64,000 bases of DNA, from NCBI GenBank assembly GCA_964502095.1, contig CAZCUF010000006.1, forward strand, positions 62,001 to 126,000, written 5' to 3'. This stretch comes from JACPVF01 sp964502095 (GTDB lineage: Bacteria > Chloroflexota > Anaerolineae > Anaerolineales > Villigracilaceae). Each line of letters starts with the position of its first letter. Positions within the stretch are counted from its first letter, which is position 1. The position numbers and the translations under genes are program-made. Below the pieces are notes generated by a model that searched no databases, had not been told where the DNA came from, and saw nothing but the letters and a program-made list of their open reading frames with translations. Shown one piece after another: positions 54,534 to 62,440 of this stretch.

Positions 54534-55088
54534 ATGGACTTGAAATCTGTGCTCGAACTCGACGCCCGCTTCTCCCAGCGGTTACGCGTGGCCGAACAAC
54601 CCGGTCAACTGCGCTCACTCGCCATCTTCTTCGCGCATTCCGGCGACTCGTGGTTCTGGGGCGCGGCGCTGATCGTATTGTGGCTCCTCGGCAAGCCGTT
54701 TTGGAAAAATTGGTCCGTACTTGAATTTGCAGGGATCGCCGTGCTGGCCGCGCTGGTGATGGCGATCAAGTTCAGCGTACGTCGCAGGCGGCCCGAGGGC
54801 GAATGGGGCGGCATCTATCGCAACACCGACCCGCATTCGTTTCCATCCGGCCACGCCGCGCGCGCTTTTTTGATCGCGGTCATCGCCACCGGATTGGGCC
54901 CCATCTGGCTGGCGGTCATCCTGTGGATTTGGGCGCCGCTGGTTTCACTGGCGCGCGTCGCAATGGGCGTACATTATCTTTCGGATATCGTGGCGGGCAT
55001 GCTGGTTGGGCTTGTCATGGGTTTGATCAGCCTGCAATTCGCCGTTCCCATTTTGCAACTCTTCAACTCATTGATCCGCCTGCTGTAA
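54534..55088 (+). CDS. PAP2-type phosphatase
   Basis: A 184-residue membrane phosphatase with four or five helices. The three motifs are present: KFSVRRRRPEG (motif 1), SFPSGHAAR (motif 2, catalytic His) and ARVAMGVHYLSDIVAGM (motif 3). Members act on lipid phosphates such as undecaprenyl-diphosphate or phosphatidate. ATG 54534 is preferred: longer frames start inside the upstream terminator, and the ATG at 54528 leaves no room for a ribosome-binding site. Confidence 0.88.
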   Translation: MDLKSVLELDARFSQRLRVAEQPGQLRSLAIFFAHSGDSWFWGAALIVLWLLGKPFWKNWSVLEFAGIAVLAALVMAIKFSVRRRRPEGEWGGIYRNTDPHSFPSGHAARAFLIAVIATGLGPIWLAVILWIWAPLVSLARVAMGVHYLSDIVAGMLVGLVMGLISLQFAVPILQLFNSLIRLL

Positions 55089-55135
55089 AAAATCGGCCAA
55101 CCGAACAGGGCCTGCCTCGGCAATGCCCGTTTTCA

Positions 55136-55594
55136 TCATTCACTCAACGCCTTCAAATGTTCCTCGAGGTGCGCCAGATCGCGTTCGATCCAGGTTTGAA
55201 GCGTCAGCCCCGCGCCGTTGATCGCATGCTGTGACTCGCGCGCCCAGGCCTCATTCGGCAGGCCGCTCAGCCAATCGGTCAACGCATTCACATTCGTAAT
55301 CAATTCAGCGAGAATGTCGGCCAATGGTTCATCCGCTTTGTAATGCTCTGCCATGAACGCGTTCTGATCGAAATCTTCGAACATCGGATTCTCGCGTTCC
55401 AACGTTTGGCGGGCGCGCCAGCCATAGACCAGCTTATCCACATCGCGTGTGTGCGCCGCAATCTGATGCACACTCCAGCCGTCCTGCGCCGACCTGTGCG
55501 GATCTTTCACCGCCAGGCACGCGCGGCGAAACTCCTGCGCCACGGCGCGCAAACGTTCAAGCAAGCGCAGGCGATATTCTTCGAGTTCTTTCAT
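55136..55594 (-). CDS. DinB/MST-like four-helix protein
   Basis: A 152-residue protein with four helices and the DinB superfamily motif WSVHQIAAHTRDVD, a YGWRARQTLERENPMF segment and a C-terminal DLAHLEEHLKAL. His residues in helices 1-2 and 4 would bind a metal. Family members are metal-dependent thiol-handling enzymes or of unknown function. It overlaps the SDR gene by 4 nt. Confidence 0.78.
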   Translation of the reverse strand: MKELEEYRLRLLERLRAVAQEFRRACLAVKDPHRSAQDGWSVHQIAAHTRDVDKLVYGWRARQTLERENPMFEDFDQNAFMAEHYKADEPLADILAELITNVNALTDWLSGLPNEAWARESQHAINGAGLTLQTWIERDLAHLEEHLKALSE

Positions 55595-56277
55595 CGCGCC
55601 TCCACGCTCACAAGCTGTCCGTTCAATTCGGAAGCTCCCTCACTGCACAAATACATCACCGCTTCGATCAGTGACTTGGGCATTTTCACATCCTTGAGAT
55701 CGGCATTCGAAATATTTTCGCCCACCCCGTATACGCGGACTCCGTCCACTCCCAACTCGCGGGCGGCCGTACGCGTGAGATTTTCAACCCCGCCCATGCT
55801 CGCCAGATATGCACCTCGCTTCTCTTCGCCCTCGGGGCTGGCCGCCGTTATCAAATTGACGATCACGCCCCGGCCGCGGGCGCGCATCACGCGTCCCACC
55901 GATTGCAGCATAAGAAACGTTCCAGTGAGATTCACATCGAGGACGCGGTGCCAGTCCCACTCGTCCATATCGAGCAGTGGAACGCGCGGTTCGACGGAGG
56001 CATGGTTGATCAGGATATCGATCCGTCCCCAATCGTCCTCCACCTCCTTGACCAGAGCCTGCACGCCCATTTTTTTGGCGACATCCTGAATATACGTTCG
56101 CGCCCGTCCGCCATTCGCGATGATCTGCACAGCCGCTTCATCCACGTTGATGGGCGATATGTCGTTGGCCGCCACGATGGCGCCGCGTGCGGCAAACGCT
56201 TCGGCCAGCAGGCGGCCGCGGCCGCGGCCCGCGCCGGTGATCAATACCACCTGATCGGCAAATTCATTATTCTGCAT
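55591..56277 (-). CDS. Short-chain dehydrogenase/reductase with altered active site
   Basis: A 228-residue classical SDR fold: VVLITGAGRGRG (residues 10-21) for the cofactor, ILINHASVEP, DVNLTGTFLML and GAYLASMGG. The YxxxK pair is Tyr157 with Met161, so the catalytic Lys is missing, and the expected Ser position is a Thr/Ala. It may be a pseudoenzyme or use a different proton relay. It overlaps the peptidase gene by 11 nt and the DinB-like gene by 4 nt. Confidence 0.8.
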   Translation of the reverse strand: MQNNEFADQVVLITGAGRGRGRLLAEAFAARGAIVAANDISPINVDEAAVQIIANGGRARTYIQDVAKKMGVQALVKEVEDDWGRIDILINHASVEPRVPLLDMDEWDWHRVLDVNLTGTFLMLQSVGRVMRARGRGVIVNLITAASPEGEEKRGAYLASMGGVENLTRTAARELGVDGVRVYGVGENISNADLKDVKMPKSLIEAVMYLCSEGASELNGQLVSVEAR

Positions 56278-56974
56278 GATTGCACATCGGGATCGTATCT
56301 GTATTTTTATTCGCGTTCAAATTCATCTCCAGGTAAAGCGAGGGATCGAGTGTATTTCCAATATCCAGTTCGTTGCGAAAATTTCCGTTGTCATCATCCA
56401 ACACAATCGAAAAATGAAGATGCACGCCCACGGGGTTGTTCGGATCGCCCGAATAATCGCCTTGATAACCGAGGATTGCGCCCGCCTCGATGGGTTGTTC
56501 ACGCGTACCGGGCGGAAAATCGGCTGAGATGAACGAAGCGCCGTTGGCATCGGCCATGTGAGTATAGTAAAGCCAGATCTGTCGTCCCGGTTGAAGCGGG
56601 TCTTCGGGCACACGCACAATGACCGCCGATTTCCAATCGGGCAGGCGGGTTAGAAACCCGGGATAGGCGGCGATGACTTTGGTCATACCGATGTCGGTTC
56701 CGGCGAAAATATCGATTCCTTGATGGCGGTGTCCCATCTGGAACGAGTCGCCCCAAAGAAAGCCGACCAGGCCATCGGTCGGGAAAAGGAACGGCGCTCC
56801 GTTACAGCGCGTTCCGGCTTTCATCATCCAATCCGGGCGGGAAACGGGGTTTCTCAGCCAGCCCAGTACCTGCATGGTTCGCACACTACTGCGCCGAAAA
56901 TAGTTCAGGTAAATATACACGGCGGCCACTACCAACCCAACTGCCGCCGCCGAAACAACCAATCGTTTGACCAT
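56267..56974 (-). CDS. M23 (LytM-type) metallopeptidase, membrane-anchored
   Basis: A 235-residue protein with an N-terminal membrane helix (VSAAAVGLVVAAVYIYL) and a LytM domain. Zinc ligands can be read as the His and Asp of HQGID and the His of GVHLHFS, and the YTHMA His probably assists catalysis. Active members cut peptidoglycan cross-links; the surrounding sequence is longer than the minimal domain and contains insertions. The ATG at 56974 is preferred over 57010 because a minus-strand TATAAT (56982-56987) ends 7 nt upstream. It is the first gene of a three-gene overlapping operon. Confidence 0.8.
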   Translation of the reverse strand: MVKRLVVSAAAVGLVVAAVYIYLNYFRRSSVRTMQVLGWLRNPVSRPDWMMKAGTRCNGAPFLFPTDGLVGFLWGDSFQMGHRHQGIDIFAGTDIGMTKVIAAYPGFLTRLPDWKSAVIVRVPEDPLQPGRQIWLYYTHMADANGASFISADFPPGTREQPIEAGAILGYQGDYSGDPNNPVGVHLHFSIVLDDDNGNFRNELDIGNTLDPSLYLEMNLNANKNTDTIPMCNHAE

Positions 56975-56981
56975 GGCCGCG

Positions 56982-56987
56982 ATTATA
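56982..56987 (-). promoter_or_regulatory. -10 box of the M23 operon (leaderless)
   Basis: TATAAT on the minus strand with a 7-nt gap to the ATG at 56974. Confidence 0.5.
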
Positions 56988-57001
56988 GCCATTTTTATCA
57001 C

Positions 57002-57030
57002 TTGAATCACGTTTAAAAAAGTTGTAAGAT
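57002..57030 (+). promoter_or_regulatory. Promoter upstream of the c-di-GMP riboswitch
   Basis: TTGAAT (57002-57007), 17-bp spacer and TAAGAT (57025-57030), giving a start about 30 nt before the aptamer. Confidence 0.45.
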
Positions 57031-57067
57031 ATTCCTGTACATCGGCTGTGCCCGGCCCGTGCGATTC

Positions 57068-57157
57068 GATTTAGACGCCTCGAAAGGCAAGCCCGTCGCA
57101 AAGTGAGGGCGCAAGGCCTCAGGTCTGTGCATGCGGCGGAATCAGACTGCCAAAGTC
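57068..57157 (+). promoter_or_regulatory. c-di-GMP-I (GEMM) riboswitch aptamer
   Basis: A 90-nt segment matches the GEMM-I layout. P1 pairs GATTT (57068-57072) with AAGTC (57153-57157). The core contains GGCAAGCC, a GCAA tetraloop, GGGCGCAAGGCC and CTCAGGTCT, and the last helix pairs GGTCTG with CAGACT. By hand alignment with the Vibrio Vc2 aptamer, the position equivalent to G20 is G, which favours c-di-GMP over cGAMP, and the equivalent of A47 is present. It lies about 245 nt upstream of the secreted protease start, with no obvious terminator between, so the expression platform is unclear. Confidence 0.8.
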
Positions 57158-57402
57158 ATAGTAGTTTCTTAGGATGGAATTCGACCCGCTATTTGATTGC
57201 AATTGGACAAATTGGATTTCCAAAACTGAATTTATGAAGAAATCATGTAGAATAATAACTGCACCTGGCCCATGTGTGGGTGGATAAGCATGTATCAGTT
57301 GTGTAGTGTTCATTGATAAAGGAGGTGATGACCGCGATCAGGATAAATTAAGTCCGTATGCACTCATGTAAGCTCAAATCAAACCTATTGAGGAGAATAG
57401 CG
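57158..57402 (+). other. Riboswitch-protease leader with a strong Shine-Dalgarno-like element
   Basis: About 245 nt between the aptamer and the protease start. It contains AAAGGAGGTGAT (57318-57329), a 12-nt match to the complement of a typical 16S rRNA 3' end, 3 nt before an ATG whose frame lasts only seven codons. The protease itself uses GAGGAG near 57390. A CCCA/TGGG hairpin lies near 57272-57285. The spacing suggests translational rather than terminator-based control, but this is inference. Confidence 0.4.
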
Positions 57403-59700
57403 ATGATGAAAGCAAGATGGTTTAGTGTCATATTGATCGTAATGCTGCTGGCCATTACCATTGTGCCCATGGCCAACGCAGCGCCCAAGGCCCCCGCAGA
57501 CCCACAATTCGGTTCCCCCATTGACGACGCGCCCCATCCCCTGGGAGAAATGCAGCGCGCGGAGCGGATGCAGGGTTTCAATGCCATGATGCACGGCAAG
57601 ACTCACGGCCATACTCATCGGATTAACAGACATCGTTACGTAGAGTTGGACCGCGAAGGCGAAGACTCGATCTTCACCATCCTGGGCGAATTCGGCAGTC
57701 AGATTCATCCCACATACAATGGGACTGCCGGCCCGGCTCACAACCAAATCCCGCAACCCGACCGCCGCGTCGATAACACAACAATCTGGACCTCGGACTT
57801 CAGCCCCGCTTATTACCGCGACCTGCTCTTCTCTGAAAGGAGAGGCGCGATTTCGATGCGCAAGTACTACATCGAACAATCCTCCAATCGTTACGCGGTG
57901 AACGGCGATGTGACCGACTGGGTACAGGTTCCCTATAACGAAGCGCGCTATGGCGCGAATTATTGCGGCGATATCGTTTGCGCTACTACCTGGCTCTTTC
58001 TTAGGGATGCGGCCGCCGCCTGGTACAACAGCCAGATCACGGCAGGCAAAACCCCGGCAGAGATCGATGCCTACCTGTCACAATTCGACGTATGGGATCG
58101 CTACGATTGGGACGGCGACGGCAACTTCAATGAGCCTGACGGCTACATTGATCACTTCCAGGCTATTCATGCCGGCGACGGTGAAGAGACCGGCGGCGGC
58201 GCGCAAGGCACAGACGCAATCTGGAGCCATCGCTGGTACGCGTTCTATAATCTCCAGGGGGCGGTCGGTCCGTCACCCGATTATCTGCTGGGCGGCTTCC
58301 AAATCGGCAGTTCCAGCTATTGGATCGGCGATTATACAGTCGAGCCGGAGAATGGCGGCGTAGGAGTCTTCGCGCATGAGTTCGGTCACGATCTCGGTCT
58401 GCCCGACCTCTACGATACCTCCGGCAATACCGGCGGTGCGGAAAACTCCACCGGCTTCTGGACACTTTATTCCCAAGGTTCCTACGGAAGCAGTGGAAGG
58501 CCCTCAGATGGCATCGGCACGAAACCGATCCAAATGAGCGCTTATGAGAAGATCTACCTGGGCTGGTCGAACCTCACTGTGGTGCCATTTGGCACGAACC
58601 AATATGTCACCCTGGGGCCTGCTGAATACAATACGCGCGATACTCAACAACTGCTTGTAACTCTGCCGGATAAGGAAGTTGAATCGAACATCGGCGCTCC
58701 CTACGCGGGCAGTTACTTCTATCATTCGGGATCGGGCAACAGCCTCGATAACAGCATGACGCGCTCGGTCAGTCTGCCGGCTGGTTCGGTCACGCTCAGC
58801 GCCTGGGTGCGCTACGACATCGAGCAGGATTACGATTACGCCTTCCTGACAGTGAATGGCACGACGATCGCCACCAACCTGTCGAGCGGCACCGACCCGA
58901 ACGGCGCCAATCCCACCCTGAATGGAATTACCGGCTCCACAGGCGGCTCCTGGGTGAACCTGACCGCCGATCTTTCCGCCTTCAACGGGCAAACGGTGGA
59001 CCTCGGCTTCCGTTATGTCACTGATGTAGCCGTGGCTGAATCCGGATTTGGCGTGGATGACATCGCCATCACCGGCCTGCCGCTGGACGATGCAGAAAGC
59101 GACATGGGCTGGACCTTCGACGGATTCATCCGAACGACCGGCACAATCGTGGAATCGTTCGCCAACTACTATGTGGCAGAATATCGCCAGTATGCGGGCT
59201 ACGATGAATCGCTTAGAACCGGCCCTTACAACTTCGGCTTCCTGGATAACCCGAATCTGCAGAACTGGGTGGAGCACTTCCCCTATCAGGAAGGCATGTT
59301 GGTCTGGTATCTGGATTACTCCTTCCCGGATAACAACGTTGGCGACAACTGTCTCAATGGGCGTTGCGGCGGCTTCTACCTGCCGGTCGACGCGCATCCC
59401 AACTTGTTGATGCGGCCGGATAACGGCATGGTCTGGCGGCCTCGGGTCCAAGCCTTCGATTCGACATTCGGCCTGCGCAGAACCGACCGGATTTGCCTGC
59501 ACGCCAATAGCGTCAAGAAATGCTATAACGGCCAATGGGGCAACCCGCTCTTCAACGACACGCAGAGCTATTGGGTTACGCCGAATCCAGCCATCGGGAA
59601 CTTCGGCTGGGCCAGCGTCCCCCTGCCGGGCTTTGGTGTGACGATCAGAGTGCTAAGCGACAGGCACGGCACCATGCGTGTGAGGGTCGCTTTCCCATAG
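57403..59700 (+). CDS. Secreted M6 metalloprotease (immune inhibitor A-like)
   Basis: A 765-residue exported protease. An N-terminal signal peptide (FSVILIVMLLAITIV...ANA) is followed by a His-rich propeptide-like region. The catalytic domain has FAHEFGHDLGLPDLYD with His325-Glu326-x-x-His329 and Gly332, typical of M6, and an acidic calcium-binding-like stretch DWDGDGNFNEPDGYID. A C-terminal jelly-roll-like region (~440-620) with VSLPAGSVTLSAWVRYDIE and a DDIAIT motif follows. It degrades extracellular proteins, probably as a nutrient or predatory protease. ATG 57403 has GAGGAG 7 nt upstream; c-di-GMP control is implied by the riboswitch. Confidence 0.93.
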   Translation: MMKARWFSVILIVMLLAITIVPMANAAPKAPADPQFGSPIDDAPHPLGEMQRAERMQGFNAMMHGKTHGHTHRINRHRYVELDREGEDSIFTILGEFGSQIHPTYNGTAGPAHNQIPQPDRRVDNTTIWTSDFSPAYYRDLLFSERRGAISMRKYYIEQSSNRYAVNGDVTDWVQVPYNEARYGANYCGDIVCATTWLFLRDAAAAWYNSQITAGKTPAEIDAYLSQFDVWDRYDWDGDGNFNEPDGYIDHFQAIHAGDGEETGGGAQGTDAIWSHRWYAFYNLQGAVGPSPDYLLGGFQIGSSSYWIGDYTVEPENGGVGVFAHEFGHDLGLPDLYDTSGNTGGAENSTGFWTLYSQGSYGSSGRPSDGIGTKPIQMSAYEKIYLGWSNLTVVPFGTNQYVTLGPAEYNTRDTQQLLVTLPDKEVESNIGAPYAGSYFYHSGSGNSLDNSMTRSVSLPAGSVTLSAWVRYDIEQDYDYAFLTVNGTTIATNLSSGTDPNGANPTLNGITGSTGGSWVNLTADLSAFNGQTVDLGFRYVTDVAVAESGFGVDDIAITGLPLDDAESDMGWTFDGFIRTTGTIVESFANYYVAEYRQYAGYDESLRTGPYNFGFLDNPNLQNWVEHFPYQEGMLVWYLDYSFPDNNVGDNCLNGRCGGFYLPVDAHPNLLMRPDNGMVWRPRVQAFDSTFGLRRTDRICLHANSVKKCYNGQWGNPLFNDTQSYWVTPNPAIGNFGWASVPLPGFGVTIRVLSDRHGTMRVRVAFP

Positions 59701-59725
59701 ACCGGATCGCACGTTAGTACGAAAA

Positions 59726-59761
59726 AAGAAATCTCCCGCGTGTCTGCGCGGGAGATTTCTT
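59726..59761. terminator. Bidirectional terminator between convergent genes
   Basis: A perfect 15-bp inverted repeat (arms 59726-59740 and 59747-59761; loop TGTCTG) with A/T-rich ends on both sides. It ends the protease mRNA and the convergent lipoprotein mRNA. Confidence 0.85.
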
Positions 59762-59777
59762 CTACTGAGGAGATTCA

Positions 59778-60308
59778 CTACTTGATCGGCACGCCGATTT
59801 CAGGTCCAGGTGTGGAACCGGGTACGCTCTCATCCGGGTTTTGCTCGGGGCACAAAACAAATTGACCGTTCATATCCGTATGATAAATATATTGCGCGTC
59901 GTTGGCCTCCAGCCAGATCTTAAAACCGGCGACCAGGCCCTGCGCATATACTTTGCCGGGCTGGGGACAGCCCAGCGCGGCATTCGGCCAGGTCATCTCC
60001 ACGGCTTTAACTGCCGAAATTTGATCGACGCCGATCTTCAAACGATCCGCGAGGTCGCGTTTCACCAGGCTGGTAAATTTATCGGGGTTCATGGGAGTGG
60101 ACATATCGGGGGTTCCTTGCGGAGTGGGGCCGGGCGGTATTCCTTCAATTGGATTGGGAAGCGCGGTTTGCGGGAAGGCGTGTGAGGGCACGGCTTGAAT
60201 CGGTTCCTGAGAGGCGGGCGCGTTCACTACAATTGCAGGAGCGGTGGCGCATCCTGCCGTCAATAATAAAACAAAAATCGTCAGAAGCGACACGCGAATC
60301 GAGTTCAT
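59778..60308 (-). CDS. Putative lipoprotein with conserved C-terminal domain
   Basis: A 176-residue protein with a signal sequence and lipobox LTAGC (Cys20). A Pro-rich linker (~25-75) precedes a ~95-residue domain (TSLVKRDLADRLKIGV, VEMTWPNAALGCPQPGKVYAQ, KIWLEANDAQYIYHTD) that I recognise as recurring in Chloroflexota lipoproteins, function unknown. It probably sits on the outer face of the membrane. Confidence 0.72.
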   Translation of the reverse strand: MNSIRVSLLTIFVLLLTAGCATAPAIVVNAPASQEPIQAVPSHAFPQTALPNPIEGIPPGPTPQGTPDMSTPMNPDKFTSLVKRDLADRLKIGVDQISAVKAVEMTWPNAALGCPQPGKVYAQGLVAGFKIWLEANDAQYIYHTDMNGQFVLCPEQNPDESVPGSTPGPEIGVPIK

Positions 60309-60515
60309 GCAAAACCTCCATCGGACTGGGACTTGGAATAGCAGGTAAAAAGCAGACGATTTTCCTCCTCAAAAAGTTCCGATTTTGAACCGATCAATTC
60401 CGAGGAGTTTACTTTATCGGTAGAGACGGCGCACACATTAGCAACGGCGCGTGCGTTCGGAAAGCACATTGCCCCTGCTGATATAATCTGGACAATCTTT
60501 CCTCCGGAGCATCCT

Positions 60516-61526
60516 GTGCGTCAAAGAATTGCCCTCGTTTTTTTCTTCAGCCTGTCATTGATTCTGAGCGCGTGCGGCCCGAAAGCCACACAAACGCCCG
60601 CGCCCGTTCCCACTGATACACCCACTCCCGCACCCACGCTCGCCCCAACCCCCAGCACGCCCCTTGCCATTCTGGTCCTCCCTGCAGATATGGCCCAGGA
60701 TGATTCGGCGCTGTACCAAAAAACGGTTTACGATCTGGCCCAACAATCGGGATATCGTTTTCAGGTACGCAATTCACTGACTCCGGATGAAGTAAAGGAT
60801 CCCACACTCAAGATCGTCATTGCGCTTCCCCCCGACCCCGGCGTTGCCGCGCTGGCCCAGGCCGCGCCTCAGGCTCAATTTTTGGCGGTCAACATTCCCA
60901 ACCTTAACGCGGGCGGAAATATCAGCGTGCTGGGGAATACCAGCCAGACCGTGATCCCATCTTTTCTGGCCGGTTACATCGCCGCCATGATCACAGACGA
61001 CTTCCACATCGGCATGATTATTCCCAAAGGCGATGGCGACGCACAGCGCGCGTATATCGCTTTTACCAACGGCATGGCCTATTACTGCGGACTCTGCCAG
61101 CCGTTTTATTACGTCCCTTATAACTTTCCGCAATATATCGAAATTCCATCCGACGAAGACCCAGCGCGTTACGGAGGCTATGCCAATTATCTGATCGATC
61201 ACAAAGTGGATACGATCTTTGTCTATCCGTCGCTGGCCAAACCCGATTTTCTCACTTACATCGGCACCACCGGCGCGCTACAGATCGGCACATCCACACC
61301 GAATCCTCTCCCGGCCGGTTGGATTGCCACCATCCAGCCGGATGTGATCAAAGCCATTCAAAGCGCCTGGCCAGGTTTAGTTGCAGGTCAGGGAGGCACA
61401 AACGTCCAATCCCCGCTTGGGTTTGACGACATAGACCCAACCCTGCTGACCCCCGGAAAACAGCGCCTGGTGGAACAGACCTTGCAGGGTCTGTTGAACG
61501 GCACCATCAACACGGGCGTGCAATAG
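60516..61526 (+). CDS. Putative lipoprotein, BMP/PnrA-like substrate-binding protein
   Basis: A 336-residue protein with signal peptide and lipobox LSAC (Cys20), then a Pro/Thr-rich stalk (~25-48). The body has the periplasmic-binding-protein pattern of the Bmp/PnrA family: LAILVLPADMAQDDS, ILGNTSQTVIPSFLAGYIAAMI, IGMIIPKGDGDAQ, VDTIFVYPSLAKPD. Family members bind nucleosides or lipids for ABC importers, but no importer genes are adjacent, so it may act alone or as a sensor. A GTG start has GGAG 7 nt upstream, and TATAAT lies at 60482-60487. Confidence 0.72.
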   Translation: MRQRIALVFFFSLSLILSACGPKATQTPAPVPTDTPTPAPTLAPTPSTPLAILVLPADMAQDDSALYQKTVYDLAQQSGYRFQVRNSLTPDEVKDPTLKIVIALPPDPGVAALAQAAPQAQFLAVNIPNLNAGGNISVLGNTSQTVIPSFLAGYIAAMITDDFHIGMIIPKGDGDAQRAYIAFTNGMAYYCGLCQPFYYVPYNFPQYIEIPSDEDPARYGGYANYLIDHKVDTIFVYPSLAKPDFLTYIGTTGALQIGTSTPNPLPAGWIATIQPDVIKAIQSAWPGLVAGQGGTNVQSPLGFDDIDPTLLTPGKQRLVEQTLQGLLNGTINTGVQ

Positions 61527-61549
61527 TTTTGATTCATCTCTTAAAAGTC

Positions 61550-61579
61550 TTGACGCGTTCAAGATGTGCATGATAAACT
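61550..61579 (+). promoter_or_regulatory. Promoter of the GNAT leader
   Basis: TTGACG (61550-61555), 18-bp spacer and an extended TGA-TAAACT (61574-61579). The predicted start is near 61586, giving a ~265-nt leader. Confidence 0.4.
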
Positions 61580-61631
61580 TCGCCCGCTTGTTCCAAATAC
61601 AGGCAAATTTTACGAAAGGAGCACACCCGCA

Positions 61632-61724
61632 ATGTCGATAAACATCCCCTTGTACGTCAGCTCACGCACCACATCTGGTGGTACTGCCGTTTTCGATTCT
61701 CGGAGTGTGCCTGTTGCCGGTTAG
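61632..61724 (+). CDS. Candidate 30-residue leader peptide
   Basis: ATG at 61632 has AAAGGAG 10 nt upstream. The 30-codon frame begins MSINIPLYVSSRTTS and ends TAG at 61722-61724. A small hairpin (TTACAC/GTGTAA, 61726-61742) begins two nucleotides after the stop and shares its last two bases with the first terminator's 5' arm. This layout is typical of ribosome-mediated attenuation. There is no run of one amino acid, so an antibiotic or stalling peptide trigger is likelier than amino-acid starvation. Confidence 0.5.
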   Translation: MSINIPLYVSSRTTSGGTAVFDSRSVPVAG

Positions 61725-61740
61725 CTTACACGCAGTGTGT

Positions 61741-61778
61741 AACGGCCACGGTGCACTCGATGCCCGTGGCCGTTTTTT
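61741..61778 (+). terminator. First leader terminator
   Basis: AACGGCCACGG (61741-61751), 12-nt loop, CCGTGGCCGTT (61764-61774), then TTTTTT overlapping to 61778. It lies 16 nt after the leader peptide stop. Confidence 0.85.
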
Positions 61779-61794
61779 ATTTCTCTTCTCTCGT

Positions 61795-61830
61795 GCGGTC
61801 ACGGGCGCAAAACCTGTGACCGCTTTTTTT
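61795..61830 (+). terminator. Second leader terminator
   Basis: GCGGTCACGGG (61795-61805), 7-nt loop, CCTGTGACCGC (61813-61823) with one G-T pair, then seven T. The GGAAGGAG of the first GNAT gene starts about 8 nt later, so anti-termination must occur for expression of the cluster from the upstream promoter. Confidence 0.85.
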
Positions 61831-61852
61831 ATCGACGGAAGGAGTAATAACC

Positions 61853-62437
61853 ATGCTTGACATACAGACTCAACTTTTCGACGCGCAGGATATCCGCCTG
61901 GGCCCCATTGACCACGAGACTCATCCCGAGATCGAATCCAGGTGGACGCATGACGCTGAATTCATGCGCCTGATGGAGCTAAAACCGGTGCGCCCGCTCT
62001 CACCTGCCATGGTCAAGAAGCAATACGAGTCCATCGAAAAAGAAATGGAGGAAAAGCAGAATCTCTTCTATTTCACCATCCGCGCCAGCACAGACGATCA
62101 TCTGATCGGCAAGGCCGCGGTCGAGTGGATCGACTGGACTCATGGCAACGCCTGGCTTCGCCTCGGCATTGGCGCGGCCGAAGACCGCCGCAAAGGATAT
62201 GGCAGTCAGGCGCTTCGCCTGCTTTTGCGCTATGCCTTCGCGGAACTCAACCTGTACCGCGTGACCGCCCTGGTCCCCGAGTACAACGAAGGCGCGCTGG
62301 CGCTCTTCCGCAAGTTTGGTTTCGTGGAAGAGATTCGCCGGCGTCAGGCCCTGCAACGCGACGGCCGCACCTGGGATTTGCTCACCTTTGGGCTGTTACG
62401 CTCGGAGTGGGAGGAGCAGGCTCGAGGTCGGAGGTGA
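61853..62437 (+). CDS. GNAT acetyltransferase 1 (RimJ/RimL-like)
   Basis: A 194-residue GNAT. Segments include the IRASTDDHLIGKAAVEWID strand pair, the acetyl-CoA pyrophosphate loop RKGYGSQALRLLL and NLYRVTALVPEYNEGALALFRKFGF, which is typical of the RimJ/RimL branch. The acceptor is unknown. GGAAGGAG lies ~8 nt before the ATG. It is the first of four tandem GNAT genes. Confidence 0.85.
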   Translation: MLDIQTQLFDAQDIRLGPIDHETHPEIESRWTHDAEFMRLMELKPVRPLSPAMVKKQYESIEKEMEEKQNLFYFTIRASTDDHLIGKAAVEWIDWTHGNAWLRLGIGAAEDRRKGYGSQALRLLLRYAFAELNLYRVTALVPEYNEGALALFRKFGFVEEIRRRQALQRDGRTWDLLTFGLLRSEWEEQARGRR

Positions 62438-62440
62438 GCG

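Noticed and set aside
57068..57157. Cobalamin or cGAMP riboswitch instead of c-di-GMP
   Set aside because: No B12-box-like sequence, and the position equivalent to Vc2 G20 reads as G, so c-di-GMP is preferred.
58504..59535. 343-codon minus-strand frame inside the M6 protease
   Set aside because: Antisense to a well-supported protease; GC-rich codon bias commonly opens such frames.
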